In this document: piece after piece, positions 42,001 through 52,139 of the stretch
Numbering within the stretch: the first letter of the stretch is position 1
Layout of the letters: the number at the start of each line of letters is the position of its first letter
DNA from: Diploptera punctata
Lineage: Eukaryota; Arthropoda; Insecta; Blattodea; Blaberidae
Direction: 5' to 3'
Length of the DNA: 64,000 nt
NCBI GenBank assembly: GCA_030220185.1
Contig: JASPKZ010007531.1
Coordinates: 62,001 to 126,000 of the forward strand
The notes under the pieces: model-generated
Databases searched by the model: none
The model's input: only the letters and a program-made list of their open reading frames with translations
What the model was told of the DNA's origin: nothing
Position numbers and translations under genes: made by a program

Positions 42001-42405
42001 CATTGCTCCTAGATTTCTTTCTTTCCATTATTGTAACATGAAATCTAAAAAAAACGTAGTGTTTTATTCTTGATTTGTAGATGCATTTTATTGTTGTTTT
42101 TTGAAGGCTTTTTCATTTCTCCTAAAGTTCTTTCTTTCCATTATTGTAACATGAAATCTAAAAAAAAGTAGTGTTTTATTCTTAATTTGTAGATGCATTT
42201 TACTGTTGTTTTTTGAAGGTATTTCATTGGCAGGCTTTTTCATTGCTCCTAGATTTCTTTCTTTCCATTATTGTAACATGAAATCTAAAAAAAAGTAGTG
42301 TTTTATTCTTAATTTGTAGATGCATTTTATTGTTGTTTTTGTAGGCTTTTTCATTGCTCCTAAAATTCTTTCATTCCATTATTGTAACATGAAATCTAAA
42401 AAATC
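39070..42405. repeat. Satellite array of 111- and 129-bp units, about 27 copies
   Basis: Unit: GAAGGCTTTTTCATTGCTCC, TAGATTTCTTTCTTTCCATT, ATTGTAACATGAAATCTAAA, an A-run, GTAGTGTTTTATTCTTAATT, TGTAGATGCATTTTACTGTT, GTTTTTT. Long units carry an 18-bp duplication (GGCAGGCTTTTTCATTG); some have an extra CTAG before ATG. Both lengths are multiples of three, giving 60-80-residue frames on the minus strand, but A-run length changes break them. Array edges are degenerate at 39070-39240 and 42340-42405. Confidence 0.95.
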
Positions 42406-42978
42406 TGCAATTTTTATATTTAACAGAAGTTAGTAGCAATTTATTTAGATTTATGCAATAAGCAATACTTTCCTAATAGGTATGAAATTGGTTGAATATA
42501 AAAAAAAGTATTACACCTCTAAAATCAGGTAATAGTGGAAAAAAATGTAATAAGAACAAAAGTAGATAAAGAGTAAGCTACTATATGAAGACGCAAATAC
42601 GATTTTATTTTTAAAAAATAGCACACAAACATTCCATTAAATGACCTTAAAGTCGTGATTGTGTTGTTGAAAAATTTTATATCGTCGGATACACGTAGCT
42701 TATCGATTAATATCGCAATTAATAGACATAATGGAGGCAAGAGACTTATAAAACAGTACACATGGTTTCTTCACATAACAAAGAGCACATTAAAGTAATA
42801 AAGATGTCGATAATTTGAATGTTATTTCCAATATGGAAAATTTAAAAAAAAATGCTTAACTTATAGTAAAAATATTAATAGCTTTCAATTGTTTCTGCAT
42901 CAAGAAATGCCACGCTCGATACTAATTCAATGTTGTACTCTATAGTAAAAATATGCTATTGTTTTATATTTTACGATA
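42406..42978. other. Unassigned AT-rich DNA
   Basis: No recognised signature. Confidence 0.4.
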
Positions 42979-43108
42979 AACAGAGTGGATCGGGGGAAGA
43001 TGCCTAACATTGTATTTGCTTGCAGCTTTTAGATATTATAGGCACCTACATACATTTACGAGTTTCATATAGAAATATATAATTCTATGAAATATTTGAA
43101 ATGGTATA

Positions 43109-43235
43109 CAGTAAAAGCTCATTATTCGCGGGGGATATGTTCTGTAAATATGCCGCGAATACAGAAACCGTGAATATCGAATGGCCATTTGTATGGGGAT
43201 ATTGGGAATACGTTCCAAGATTCCAAAATATAATA
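43109..43235 (+). mobile_element. pogo/Tigger-like MITE fragment
   Basis: TA then CAGTAAAAGCTCATTATTCG, CGGGGGATATG, CGCGAATACAGAAACCGTGA, ending GGGAATACGTTCCAAG. Same terminal style as 36512 (CAGTAAGAGCTC, ATTCGCGG, GGAACGTAT). No coding part. Confidence 0.65.
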
Positions 43236-43349
43236 AAAATTATCAACATAAAATCAATTTGATGAGAAATTTTGAACAATTTCTATTAATTTTAGGCTAC
43301 TCATAGTATTCTTTTAACAATTAATAAATTAAATTATTTATGAAAATAA

Positions 43350-43804
43350 TATTCATCATCATCGTCCTTTCAAGTATTAGGCCCAGTGGCCCGTTACGGT
43401 CTCCCGCCATCTCCGAAAAGGTCGACCAACAGATCTTCTGCCTCGAGGAATGTAGTGAAGAATTTGTTTTCAAAAATTGGTATGATAATGGCTTTCTGCC
43501 AAGATGAAGGCAGGTCTTCTCCCAAGATTATTTTGTTTAGTAAGTGCAGAAATTTTTGTTTAAGAGTTTTGTCAGAATATTTAAACAATCCTATATGAAG
43601 TCCATCCTCACCAGGTGCTTTATTATTTTTACAGGACTCTAAAGCTGTGTCAAGTTCTGCTTCAGTGATATATAGAAATTCATCGTTCTGAGATATGGGT
43701 AAATCAAAATTAGTCTGGGAGATGGACCATAAATTTTGAAAATATGTAACCCAAGTGGTTTTATCAATCAAATTTAATTTTACAGATGGCAAAGTAATTA
43801 TCAC
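43350..43804 (-). pseudogene. LINE RT N-terminal fragment fused to a 3' tail
   Basis: Minus strand: WVTYFQNLWSISQTNFDLPI, ITEAELDTALESCKNNKAPG, EDGLHIGLFKYSDKTLKQKF, LHLLNKIILGEDLPSSWQKA, IIIPIF: the start of the RT fingers (the NNKAPG.DG block is diagnostic, and W..A.I.PI.K follows it). After IIPIF the sequence jumps to an unrelated end, FLEAEDLLVDLFGDGGRP and a (GAT)-type tail. The copy thus lacks the whole palm and thumb by internal deletion. Confidence 0.85.
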
Positions 43805-43884
43805 GTAGGCCTATACTAATGTGTTTATTTTATTTAGTTTTCGTTTTTATTAAGTTTTTAACTATGTATCCTTAGAAAATTCTG

Positions 43885-44212
43885 CCCAGGTCCTTCGCTG
43901 CAATCATAGTATTTTCATGCTATGCTTGCAGATTTACTAGGGAATTGTAGGTGTGGTAGCTTCTCGTTGCTTTCCACACCGGTGAAAGGTGATGATGATG
44001 ATGATGATGATGATAATGAGAAGGATGATGATGATGGCCGTATGATTTCGGGAACCGTTTGGGCCTTACAGTTTTCCTGACATTTGTCTTACATGTGAGG
44101 AAAAACCCCGATAAAAACCTCACCCAGAAAAACTGCCTCGACCGGGGATCGAACCCGGGCCCGCTGCGTGACAAAGCAGCACGGTACCTCGAGACCAAAG
44201 CGGTGGACTTTT
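43885..44212 (-). mobile_element. SINE C, full-length minus copy
   Basis: Left end is the distal body (CTGCAATCATAG, AGGGAATTGTAGGTGTGG, TTTCCACACCGGTGAAAGG), then a GAT run, AAACCCCGATAAAAACC, and the tRNA-like head GGGGATCGAACCCGGGCCCG with GGTGGACTTTT at the end. Confidence 0.9.
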
Positions 44213-44264
44213 TGAACTATAATTATTGCAAATATATTATATCAATGTATTATATACAACTTTC

Positions 44265-44690
44265 CACATTAGAGGATTGCCACAAGGACAAAGTGATACA
44301 GACAATTAATTTTCGAAATTGATGAAACACATTTTGTAAACACATTAAACAATTTTCAAATTGTAATTGAAGTATACATACTATAATGTAAACATTTTGT
44401 AAAGATGGTTTCTTAAAATTGAAATTGATCCTCTAATGGCAGCGATGGCAATTTTAAAAAGATACACCCTGTCCAAATCTAAGAAATTCCAAAATTTAGC
44501 TAAGAATCCTGGTATAGTTCCTCTTGCACCGATCATCAATCCTGTGACAGTTATACTATCTAGTTGGTATTTATCTTTGTAATAGTCAATTGTTGGCTCA
44601 TATATGGCTTTCTTTTCAGAGCCAACTTCCTCAGGTTGGCCACTATGAGTCTCAAAACGGATTGTGGGATCTAATATCATACCAATTTTA
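44265..44690 (-). mobile_element. LINE 3' region, uninterrupted copy
   Basis: Minus strand: VGSEKKAIYEPTIDYYKDKY, QLDSITVTGLMIGARGTIPG, FLAKFWNFLDLDRVYLFKIA, IAAIRGSISILRNHLYKM, stop. The GARGTIP..F..F and A...RGS..I..NHLY blocks occur at C-termini of non-LTR retroelement proteins in insects; the exact clade is not assigned. This copy lacks the SINE E insertion that splits its relative at 60420-61200. Confidence 0.75.
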
Positions 44691-44699
44691 GAAGATGGT

Positions 44700-45039
44700 C
44701 TAAATATAACTTATCTCAATTTTTTAACCATCAACACAAGTATTTACACAGATTTTGTTGCTGTGTGCGAGACTCATGAAGCCACTTCTTCTACATAAAA
44801 CATTCAACCCAATCAACCTGAAGTCCTGCAGGATCATGATAAACAACACAAGCACTTTAATTTTTTCTTCTTCTTTTGTTTCGTTGTCCCTTCTTTTTTT
44901 TCTGTCACAATTTTGTATCTTTCAAATGAGCATCACTTTTATTCTAAGGATTTAATTTTAGAAATGGTTTCATTGAGATATTTAATTAATTAATGTTTTA
45001 TTTTACTTTTCTACAGAATTATTGTAATTAAATAATAAA
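44700..45039. other. Unassigned DNA
   Basis: May include 5' continuation of the LINE at 44265-44690 but nothing readable. Confidence 0.35.
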
Positions 45040-45044
45040 ATGAA

Positions 45045-45370
45045 AATTTATTTACATTTCGTAAGAAGTTGGAAGCCAGATGTAATGAGAACAGTTAAGT
45101 ATCGTAGACTGCGATGGGCAGGACATGTGGCACGAATGGGGAATGAAAGATGTGCATGGATGATTCTTGTAGGAAAACCAGAGGGAAAACGCCCAGTTGG
45201 TAGACCAAGAATGAGGTGGGAGAATAAAATTAACTATGATTTGAAGGAAGTAAATTATACAGGGGATGATTGGAAAACATTAGCTCAGGATAGGGATATA
45301 TGGAGAGCTTATGTCCGCGCGGTCATGAAGCTACGGGTTCGATAGTGCCAGTGAGTTAGTTAGTTAGTTG
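45045..45370 (+). mobile_element. LINE family 1, short open 3' copy
   Basis: Open frame: WKPDVMRTVKYRRLRWAGHV, ARMGNERCAWMILVGKPEGK, RPVGRPRMRWENKINYDLKE, DWKTLAQDRDIWRAYVRAVM, KLRVR, stop, then GCCAGTGAG and TTAG repeats. No disabling change in 95 codons. Confidence 0.92.
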
Positions 45371-46005
45371 GCATCTTACCCCGAAAATATTTAGTCATCT
45401 TCCCCAAGAAACGGGATAAGATGCCTAATGTCGTTTTGTAAACTAATGTGCCAGATCAAGGTCAATTCTTATTGACAATAACAATTTTGGAATCTACAGT
45501 ACATCATATTTGTGAGGTTTTGTACAGTTATAACAAATTAAAGAGATACATGAATGTTATAATTACCTTTGCAATAACTTCACTGCAGAAAAATGAACTC
45601 CTTCCTGTTTTTTTCTCTAATAGCAAGAATACCCGACAAAAGTGTTCACTCTACTTTCCACAAACACAGATGTCTCAATGCACAAGCAAGTCAAACACGT
45701 AGCATTCTCTCTCGATGGAATATGTAACTACAAAGAAATAGGCATCTTTCCCTTATTACCATCTTACCCCGATTCACTCTATGCAAATCTCGTTAAATTC
45801 CTTTTATGTAAAACGTAAACAACACATCAAAATTAATTGTCAGAATACAGTAGTCTAATTCGAGTGATAAGAGTGTTCTAAAATGTTTATTTAAACGACA
45901 GGGCCACTGCCTGGGGTCCCTTCATGATATTCTTCTCTCATTATTATTTAACATTTAACATCATAACTTGTCTACGATGTTTAAGTGTAATATTAGCAGC
46001 AGTAA
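45371..46005. other. Mostly unassigned DNA
   Basis: Contains the CATCTTACCCCG-type motifs described for 42980-45780; otherwise unrecognised. Confidence 0.4.
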
Positions 46006-46009
46006 TTCT

Positions 46010-46205
46010 CAACACTCCTCCGAGGAGCATAGGGCCTCCACGAAAGATCGCCAACATACTTTTTCCCTTGCCAGAATCTTTACTTTACTTCAATTCTTCC
46101 CTCAATTGCTATGATTCCTTTCCCAGAATGTTCCGGCAGTTAATTCTGCCTCTTCCACTTTTTTCTGGGCATTCCTTGCGGATTCCATACCATACCCGTT
46201 TTTGT
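46010..46205 (-). pseudogene. LINE C-terminal relic
   Basis: Minus strand, in two frames: KECPEKSGRGR, NCRNILGKES, then KVCWRSFVEALCSSEEC, stop. The R..WRSFV.ALCSS ending is a recurring LINE terminus. Weak upstream conservation. Confidence 0.5.
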
Positions 46206-46385
46206 TAGACCTAGGCTATATTTCCATCTTTCCATCTCAAAACAATTCCAATCTATTAACATTTCCTTTGTTTAATGTTAGCTGTATCATGTTTGTCAAA
46301 CCTTTTCCGAAGACACTGAAATATTTAGGCCTATGATTAGGGCTCGGAAGTTAAGGATTTTTTAAATTTTATGTCTGAAGACGAC

Positions 46386-46688
46386 GGGCACGCCGTAGCG
46401 TAGTGGTTAAGGCAGTGCGCTACAAGCCGGAAGGTCGAGGGTTCGAATCTCGGTGGGATCGGGATTTTTAAACTGACCCAAACCTTCTGGCGGCTCTATG
46501 GCCATGGGGTCGACTCAGCCTCTAGCGTAAATGAGTACCAGCACCTGTTCTGGGGGTAAAGGCGGCCGTTACGCAGGGCTGACAACCCGGATGATATCAA
46601 GTGCCGATTGTCTAGAAAAAGTGGGAGCCATAACCTCCTACTACCCCAAGGGCTTCCTGAGGTCTGTAGTGAGATCACTTTACCTTTA
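46386..46688 (+). mobile_element. SINE A, plus copy
   Basis: Full-length relative of 3199-3506: GGGCACGCCGTAGCGTAGTG head, B box GGGTTCGAATCTC, body and CTTTACCTTTAC tail. A short ctgaaga repeat on both sides may be its target duplication. SINE B is inserted at its 3' end. Confidence 0.92.
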
Positions 46689-46697
46689 CCTGAAGAT

Positions 46698-47043
46698 TCC
46701 GATTGAGGGTCTTTCCACTTTTCAGCGGTTGCCCTTTTACCAGCCGGCTGCTGGCCCTTCACATCCACATGTGTCAATCACAGAGGTAGATGATCAACAG
46801 CCAGTGTAGGGGTTACATGTGGTTAGCATATCGAGTCCCCCAGCCGTTATAGCTGGTTCCTCAACCTGGAGCCGTTACTTATTGTAGCTACCCAATTGCC
46901 TCACGATCCTGGGTGGGCACCGGTCCCACACTGGCCGAAATACCATGAGAAAATTTCTTCCCCCATGGAGACTCGAATCAGCGCAAGTCCCGTAGCTCTG
47001 CGCCAAGGCTTCCTACCTTAACCGCTTGGCTACGGCGCGGGAC
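46698..47043 (-). mobile_element. SINE B, full-length minus copy with 11-bp TSD
   Basis: Head inverted at 46980-47043 (TTGGCTACGGCGCGGGAC), body with AGCCGTTATAGCTGGTTCC and CAGCCGGCTGCTGGCCC. The repeat tacctgaagat at 46687-46697 and 47044-47054 fixes the ends. It entered exactly at the tail junction of SINE A. Confidence 0.92.
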
Positions 47044-47059
47044 TACCTGAAGATAAGAT

Positions 47060-47734
47060 ATAAATATATTTTGGGTTATTATAGGCCAGAAAATGATGGG
47101 CTTTGTCCTTTTTCTCCTTTCTCCGATGTGTTTTGGTCCCTTTTTTGACCTTTTTTTAAGTCTTAGTTTTTTTTTTGCAATTTTAACTTCTTTTGACTAT
47201 ATTTGTAGGCCCCTGCCATTTATAAAATTCAAGAGTCTGCTGAATGTAATTTAAATTCCAAAGTCTTTCAATAACACTATGTAATTTTACTTTCTAAAGA
47301 TTTTTCAAATTCCAAACAATTTTGTTCCGCGAGAAGCTATTGAACCCTCGCAAAATATCCCGTTACTTTTAACCACCAACCAAATGACCACCTGAACTAT
47401 TGTATTTCAACTTCAAATTTTCTAAGAAGTTGCTATTTTGTGAAAAAATACTTCGAGCAGAGGGTACAGGCAGCGAGGTTGTCTTTATCCACTCGTTAGT
47501 AACTGCAACACTTTTTACGTCCTTTTTCCACTTTTTTAGGTCTCTTATAGGATATCCTTAGGTTTTTAAAGGTCTTTTATAGGTCCTCAACTTCTGAGCC
47601 CTACTTATGATACTATAAAATGGTGATTATCAGTATTATGAAAATGGGTTCTGGTAACAACATTCTAACCCAAATATGTCATGAAGATTTTGGGAAATTA
47701 GAAAAGAAAATCATGCTCAGAATTGGTCTGCACC
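47060..47734. other. Unassigned T-rich DNA
   Basis: Polypyrimidine stretches at 47100-47190 and 47510-47570; no repeat or gene recognised. Confidence 0.35.
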
Positions 47735-47875
47735 AGAATTTGAATCCAAGACCCTTTGTTGATCGAATTAACAAACCCGCAACACGACTAAATTTAGAAT
47801 TAACTGTCGAAAGGTCCTCTGGTAGGTCGCTGGGATTTTTATGTCCAGAAAAAAAATTGTAGAACACTCGTTCTA
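47735..47875 (-). repeat. Short repeat shared with 1553-1668
   Basis: Inverted relative; here extended by AGGGTCTTGGATTCAAATTC, which could be a T-arm-like sequence, so a tRNA-related origin is possible but not shown. Confidence 0.5.
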
Positions 47876-47879
47876 TAGA

Positions 47880-48470
47880 ATCGCAGTGCGCATGCGCTAG
47901 TGCTCCATGTAATCCCAGAAAGATAAATGCAACCTCCAGCAGTTGGCCGTATATGTATGTGAAATAAATATGACCAACATTGACACAAAATTCCCAGAAC
48001 TTGTCTAAAAATGTATAATTAACACGATATGAACTAGTGGAAATATGATTTTACGTGGTAACCGTCCGACATTTTGAATTTTTCATAGAATAACAGATAT
48101 GAAGAGGTAATTTATTTTACGTATCAAATCACATTTAAAAAGCAAGGAACCTAAAAGCTAACCAAACCTAAATCAATTACTGTAACACAAATCAATTACT
48201 CTAACGTGGGTGAAATCCAGGGAACGTGGAAGTGATGTTAACAACATCTGGAGTATTTTGGGTCGTTGATGGTGGCAACTTTGGAACAACATAGGAAGAG
48301 GAGGGAAAATAGCAGAAAGTAGCAAGTAAGCAATGTAGCACCATCATGTTTTACGTAAATATATAAATATAAAAAAAAGATCATTGCAACATTGGAAGAT
48401 ATTTAAAACGTGTTTAAAAGTGTTACAAAATGTTTAAAAGTGTTTAGTGCATCAGTGGCATAAGAAATTA
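47880..48470. other. Unassigned DNA
   Basis: No family signature seen. Confidence 0.4.
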
Positions 48471-48474
48471 AATT

Positions 48475-49250
48475 GACTATTAAACTCATGCTCCAAATGG
48501 GAGTCAATGACCAATCACGTTTCAATGATTTCTGTTTTACAACCAATCAGAGTCGTGTTTCACGAAATATTTATCAGTGTTATATTTACCATATTACAGA
48601 AAGCTCCTCCTTTTTAATATTCTGAACAGGTCTGACCATTATTTTGCAGTGACTGACTCTGTAAGAAATACGGCTACCAGATTGTATATATAGTGCATGG
48701 ATGTCAACACATAGCGCTTGCATGAGTTAATATAAAAACATTTGTAGCAATTTATTATACTACCAAAAAAAGAAACCACTGTTTGCACTTTCTTAAATGT
48801 ATTTTTTCCCAGGTAATAATCCAGAAAAATATAAGTGTCATATTTACATCAGAAACATGATCAGAAATGAATTAATATACAGTTTGATGTGTTTCATTTT
48901 TTTCCACTAGAGAGCATTCCTACAATATTGCGTTCCTTTGGCAATAAATAGTATGATCTGGTTGCAGTGATAAAGAAAAGAAGCAGATGAAGTGTACCTA
49001 ACGTTGCTCATTTGTTTTCAAACATCGCCGTTTACATTAAATATATAAATATTTTAAAATAACTATAGTTAAATAATGATTTGTGAGTAAACAGCTTAAT
49101 TTTATTCGTTAAATAGTCCTAACAAATGCCACTCTTGATTTATAAATTCTCTAGATAAATTCACTCCTCACTTCATGAGTCGTGAATTTGTCGATAATTG
49201 GGAAATCACTCGTGGCATTACTTATGAATTTTTTTTGCGACGCTTAGTAT
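48475..49250 (+). repeat. Repeat R copy
   Basis: Starts TTGACTATTAAACTCATGCT and ends at the GGCATTACTTATGA motif. Contains an insertion of about 45 bp near 49160 (CACTCCTCACTTCATGAGTC) relative to the copies at 33.0 and 59.8 kb. Confidence 0.8.
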
Positions 49251-49394
49251 ACCACACCCTTAAGTTTTATTACGAATACTACACTACTAATATTAGAAAC
49301 AATTTAACGTGTTTGGTCGGAATACTCAGATTCTTTAGAACGAGGGACCACGAGGCATTCAAAGCCTCGGCCTACAAGCAATGCCGTCGTCTTA

Positions 49395-50746
49395 AGGTAC
49401 GTACACATATGCGCGCGGCGCGTGTTATGTTCGTCGAAATTATTAATTTCAACGAACCTCCTGCGATCCATAGGAAACCCACAAACCTTCAGTAGACATT
49501 TTGCAGAGCAGGTGTAACCAACCATGTCTATTCCCTTTCCGTTCTCCCGCTTGTTCTGCATTCTTTCCCAAAAATAGAGACTTTTTTTTTAAATGCCGCG
49601 GGACGCGGGACAAATTGTTAAAAATCGAGACTGTCCCGCCAAAATCGGGGCGTCTGGTCACGCTTATTACTTATTACATCTTATAACTTTATTTATACTT
49701 TTTCAAATATTATAGCATTAAAGGAATTTAAAAAAATATATGATTTGTATATATATATATATATATATATATATGTTTAAAATTATTAAGAATCTATCTC
49801 ACCATAACATGGCCTTAATTTTTAATAAAGATGTATATGATTATTATACTAGAGGTTGTACTTTATTGCACAAAGATACTAGTTTCTAAAAAAAAAGGTA
49901 TAAAAGGAATTCGTTATGCATTAATCAACCATTACAATAACTTACCTATTGAATATCAACATTTCACGAATGTTAAACAATTTTCTAACTGTATTAAAAA
50001 TATTTTTTCTCATTGCTTTCTTAGTTAATTTTGTTAATTTTATTATTATTAATATTATCCTGTTTAAATATTGTATTTATATGTGTATTAGCCTATATTG
50101 TGCTTCTATAGTAGTTTGTATTACTTAAACTTATGCCTGAATTTGTTTTCTTGTTTTTATTGTTAATTGTTTTATGGCCATTATTTTTTGTATATTGCCC
50201 CTTAACATGAACAATCTTGCTCTTTGGAGTCTTGGAAGAAATAAATAAATAATTAGTAATAAATGTGTTTATATAGTGTATTGTTTTGTGATACTTCATG
50301 CATAATATTATGAAATGAACGTCTTAAATAAATAATGTTTTCTAAATAATTCTAATTTATTCATACAATTACAGTACACATGAAAAAAAAACACATTGAA
50401 AAAAAACAGGCATCTCCTTTCAATGATTTTTTAAAATGATCCTTATGTTGAGGATCCCACAATAATTGCTTGCTTCTATAAATGTCAATAAGTTTTAACA
50501 TGTTTTCCTCTGACCACTCCATACTCAAATAATAGGTGCGCACCGAAAACAACGAACCTCTCAGGTACCCGTCCAAATCTAAACAGCGAACCATCAAAGT
50601 GTTTGTGGAAAAAACCGACAATGAGTGGTTCGTGGTGAGAGACGCGCGCGACGTTCGCGAGCACCTTAAAACCCCGTCCAAATCTGACGAACATGGTGCG
50701 GCGCGCGCGCCGTTCGTGTTCGCGGCGCGCATATGTGTACGTACCT
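49395..50746. mobile_element. PIF/Harbinger-like DNA transposon, TTA target duplication
   Basis: Left end AGGTACGTACACATATGCGC and right end, inverted, AGGTACGTACACATATGCGC are identical for at least 20 bp. TTA flanks both (49392-49394, 50747-50749). The empty site at 960-1020 supports insertion. The interior includes a MADF-like ORF but no transposase frame I can recognise. TTA target plus MADF suggests PIF/Harbinger, whose second protein is MADF/Myb-like. A phrase ACTGTCCCGCCAAAATCGGG (49631-49650) may mark a further nested element. Confidence 0.75.
50361..50522 (-). CDS. MADF-like domain fragment
   Basis: 53 residues from an internal Met: MEWSEENMLKLIDIYRSKQL, LWDPQHKDHFKK, then a divergent end. 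The W....N..LI..Y.....LWDP.H..H/Y.K pattern is the first half of a MADF domain (a Myb-related DNA-binding fold). In PIF/Harbinger transposons a MADF or Myb-like protein partners the transposase, which fits its position inside the TTA-flanked element. The second half of the domain is missing or in an unseen exon. Confidence 0.6.
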   Translation of the reverse strand: MEWSEENMLKLIDIYRSKQLLWDPQHKDHFKKSLKGDACFFSMCFFFMCTVIV

Positions 50747-51569
50747 TTAGATGGTTTAGTTAGCAACAGGCGAGGTATTTAACCTCCAACAAGATACAAC
50801 CGTAGCCCTATAGGCTACGGACTACAACACAATGAGTAAAGAGTTCCTAAACTTCTTAACTAAAACAGGCCCATCGTCCTCGACGGCCTGGCACACACTG
50901 AGTGAGGTATTCAACCTCCAATAATCAAAACGATACCACTGCCCACGATGGCCCAGCTAACACTGAGCGGAGTTTAGACCCCTTAAGAGGGCCGTTGCCG
51001 TCAATGGCCTGAAGCAGATTAAGAGCGAGTCACACGTGAACACGCTAGACCTGGACACAACACCGACGATGTTGGTAGCCATGGCAAAGGCTGCAGCAAA
51101 ACAGTATGGCCAACATAAAATGTCTAGTGCTGTATTCAGGCGCCTCCATGTGGAGAGCAAGTGAACTACATCGGTAGTCGATGCAGATCACGCCAGTACG
51201 ACTGAGCCAGCCGCACCGGCTAACTGTTGCGATGCAAGTCGCAACACACTTCGAATAAGGTTCTCAAACGTTACCTCCTTGTTATAGGCCGATGTTACTC
51301 GTTCGTCATAGACTGACATTTCTTGTTAAGTTTTACTTATTATTTTCTCTTTTTTTCCTAACATTTCCTTTATAACAAGGGCGTTAATATCGATTTCTTT
51401 ATTATGAAAGAAGTTTTTTTACATTAGTTTAATTTATTTTCATAGAAATGTCCAATTGATTAATTTTTTCTGCCTCCACATATTCGCGTACCTTCACAAC
51501 CTCGGTAAAGCATAATAATAATAACTATAATTTTATTATTCCGGCTTTTACAATGAATATACAACAACA

Positions 51570-51603
51570 ACAACAATTCTAATAATAATAATAATAATAA
51601 TTT
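51570..51603. repeat. Short (TAA)n tract
   Basis: AATAATAATAATAATAATAA within the 3' tail of the LINE at 51604-52040, read inverted. Confidence 0.85.
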
Positions 51604-52040
51604 ATTAAGGATTTTTTCTGCATTACAGTAGTTATCCTTCAGCCCATATGCATTTTTCTCCGCCACAAATTTCTATCATCAGAATCTTCTTCTTTGAGGT
51701 CTCTGCTGATCAAGTTTCTTCTCACTTCATCCATCCATTGTTCCTTGGATTTCCCCTTCCTCCTCCTGCCTTCAGCATTCCAATCCAGCATCATTCTTGG
51801 GATTCTATCATTCTCCATTCTCTTCGGATGCCCTTACTATTTCAATCTTCGTTCTTCTATCACTTGTATAATATTATGTCTATCATTAATTATTTCTCTA
51901 ATTTTCTGGTTCAGAATTTTCTCCTTTCTTGATTTTCTTGATGCCCTTCGCCAAAAATCCATCTCTGTTGTCAATAATTGTTTTGCTTGCTGTCAACCTA
52001 AAGTCCACGTCTCTGCACGATACAACATAACACTTTGTAC
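51604..52040 (-). mobile_element. LINE C-terminal fragment (DDQ-type family)
   Basis: Minus strand in two frames: QSVMLYRAETWTLG, KQLLTTEMDFWRRASRKSRK, ILNQKIREIINDRHNIIQVI, EERRLK, PKRMENDRIPRMMLDWNAEG, RRRKGKSKEQWMDEVRRNLI, SRDLKEEDSDDRNLWRRK, HMG, stop. Same lineage as 3777-4560. One frameshift and stop at the WYGH position. Confidence 0.88.

Positions 52041-52042
<2 letters not shown>

Positions 52043-52130
<88 letters not shown>
52043..52130. repeat. (TAA)n microsatellite
   Basis: About 29 TAA triplets lying exactly between two minus-strand LINEs (51604-52040 and 52140-52949). Confidence 0.97.
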
Positions 52131-52134
<4 letters not shown>

Positions 52135-52139
52135 CCTTA

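Larger units (their letters stand above)
42980..45780. mobile_element. Possible composite TIR element filled with nested insertions
   Basis: Left AGAGTGGATCGGGGGAAGAT (42982) is mirrored at the right by a sequence reading AGAGTGAATCGGGGTAAGAT inverted (about 45759-45781). TA lies close outside both. A related internal motif is at 45371-45434 (CATCTTACCCCGAAAA, GGGATAAGATGCCTAA). Between them lie a pogo fragment, three LINE fragments and a SINE. Alternatively, these are two unrelated fragments of the same MITE family. Confidence 0.4.
49255..51275 (+). repeat. Repeat U, copy 2, split by a DNA transposon
   Basis: Left piece 49255-49394, right piece 50750-51275; together they match 660-1135 (inverted). 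The right piece has internally repetitive GAGGTATT.AACCTCCAA motifs near 50775 and 50905. Confidence 0.65.

Noticed and set aside
50361..50732. 123-residue ORF as a complete protein
   Set aside because: Its first 70 residues translate the GC-rich inverted terminus of the transposon; only the MADF-like part from the internal Met is credible.
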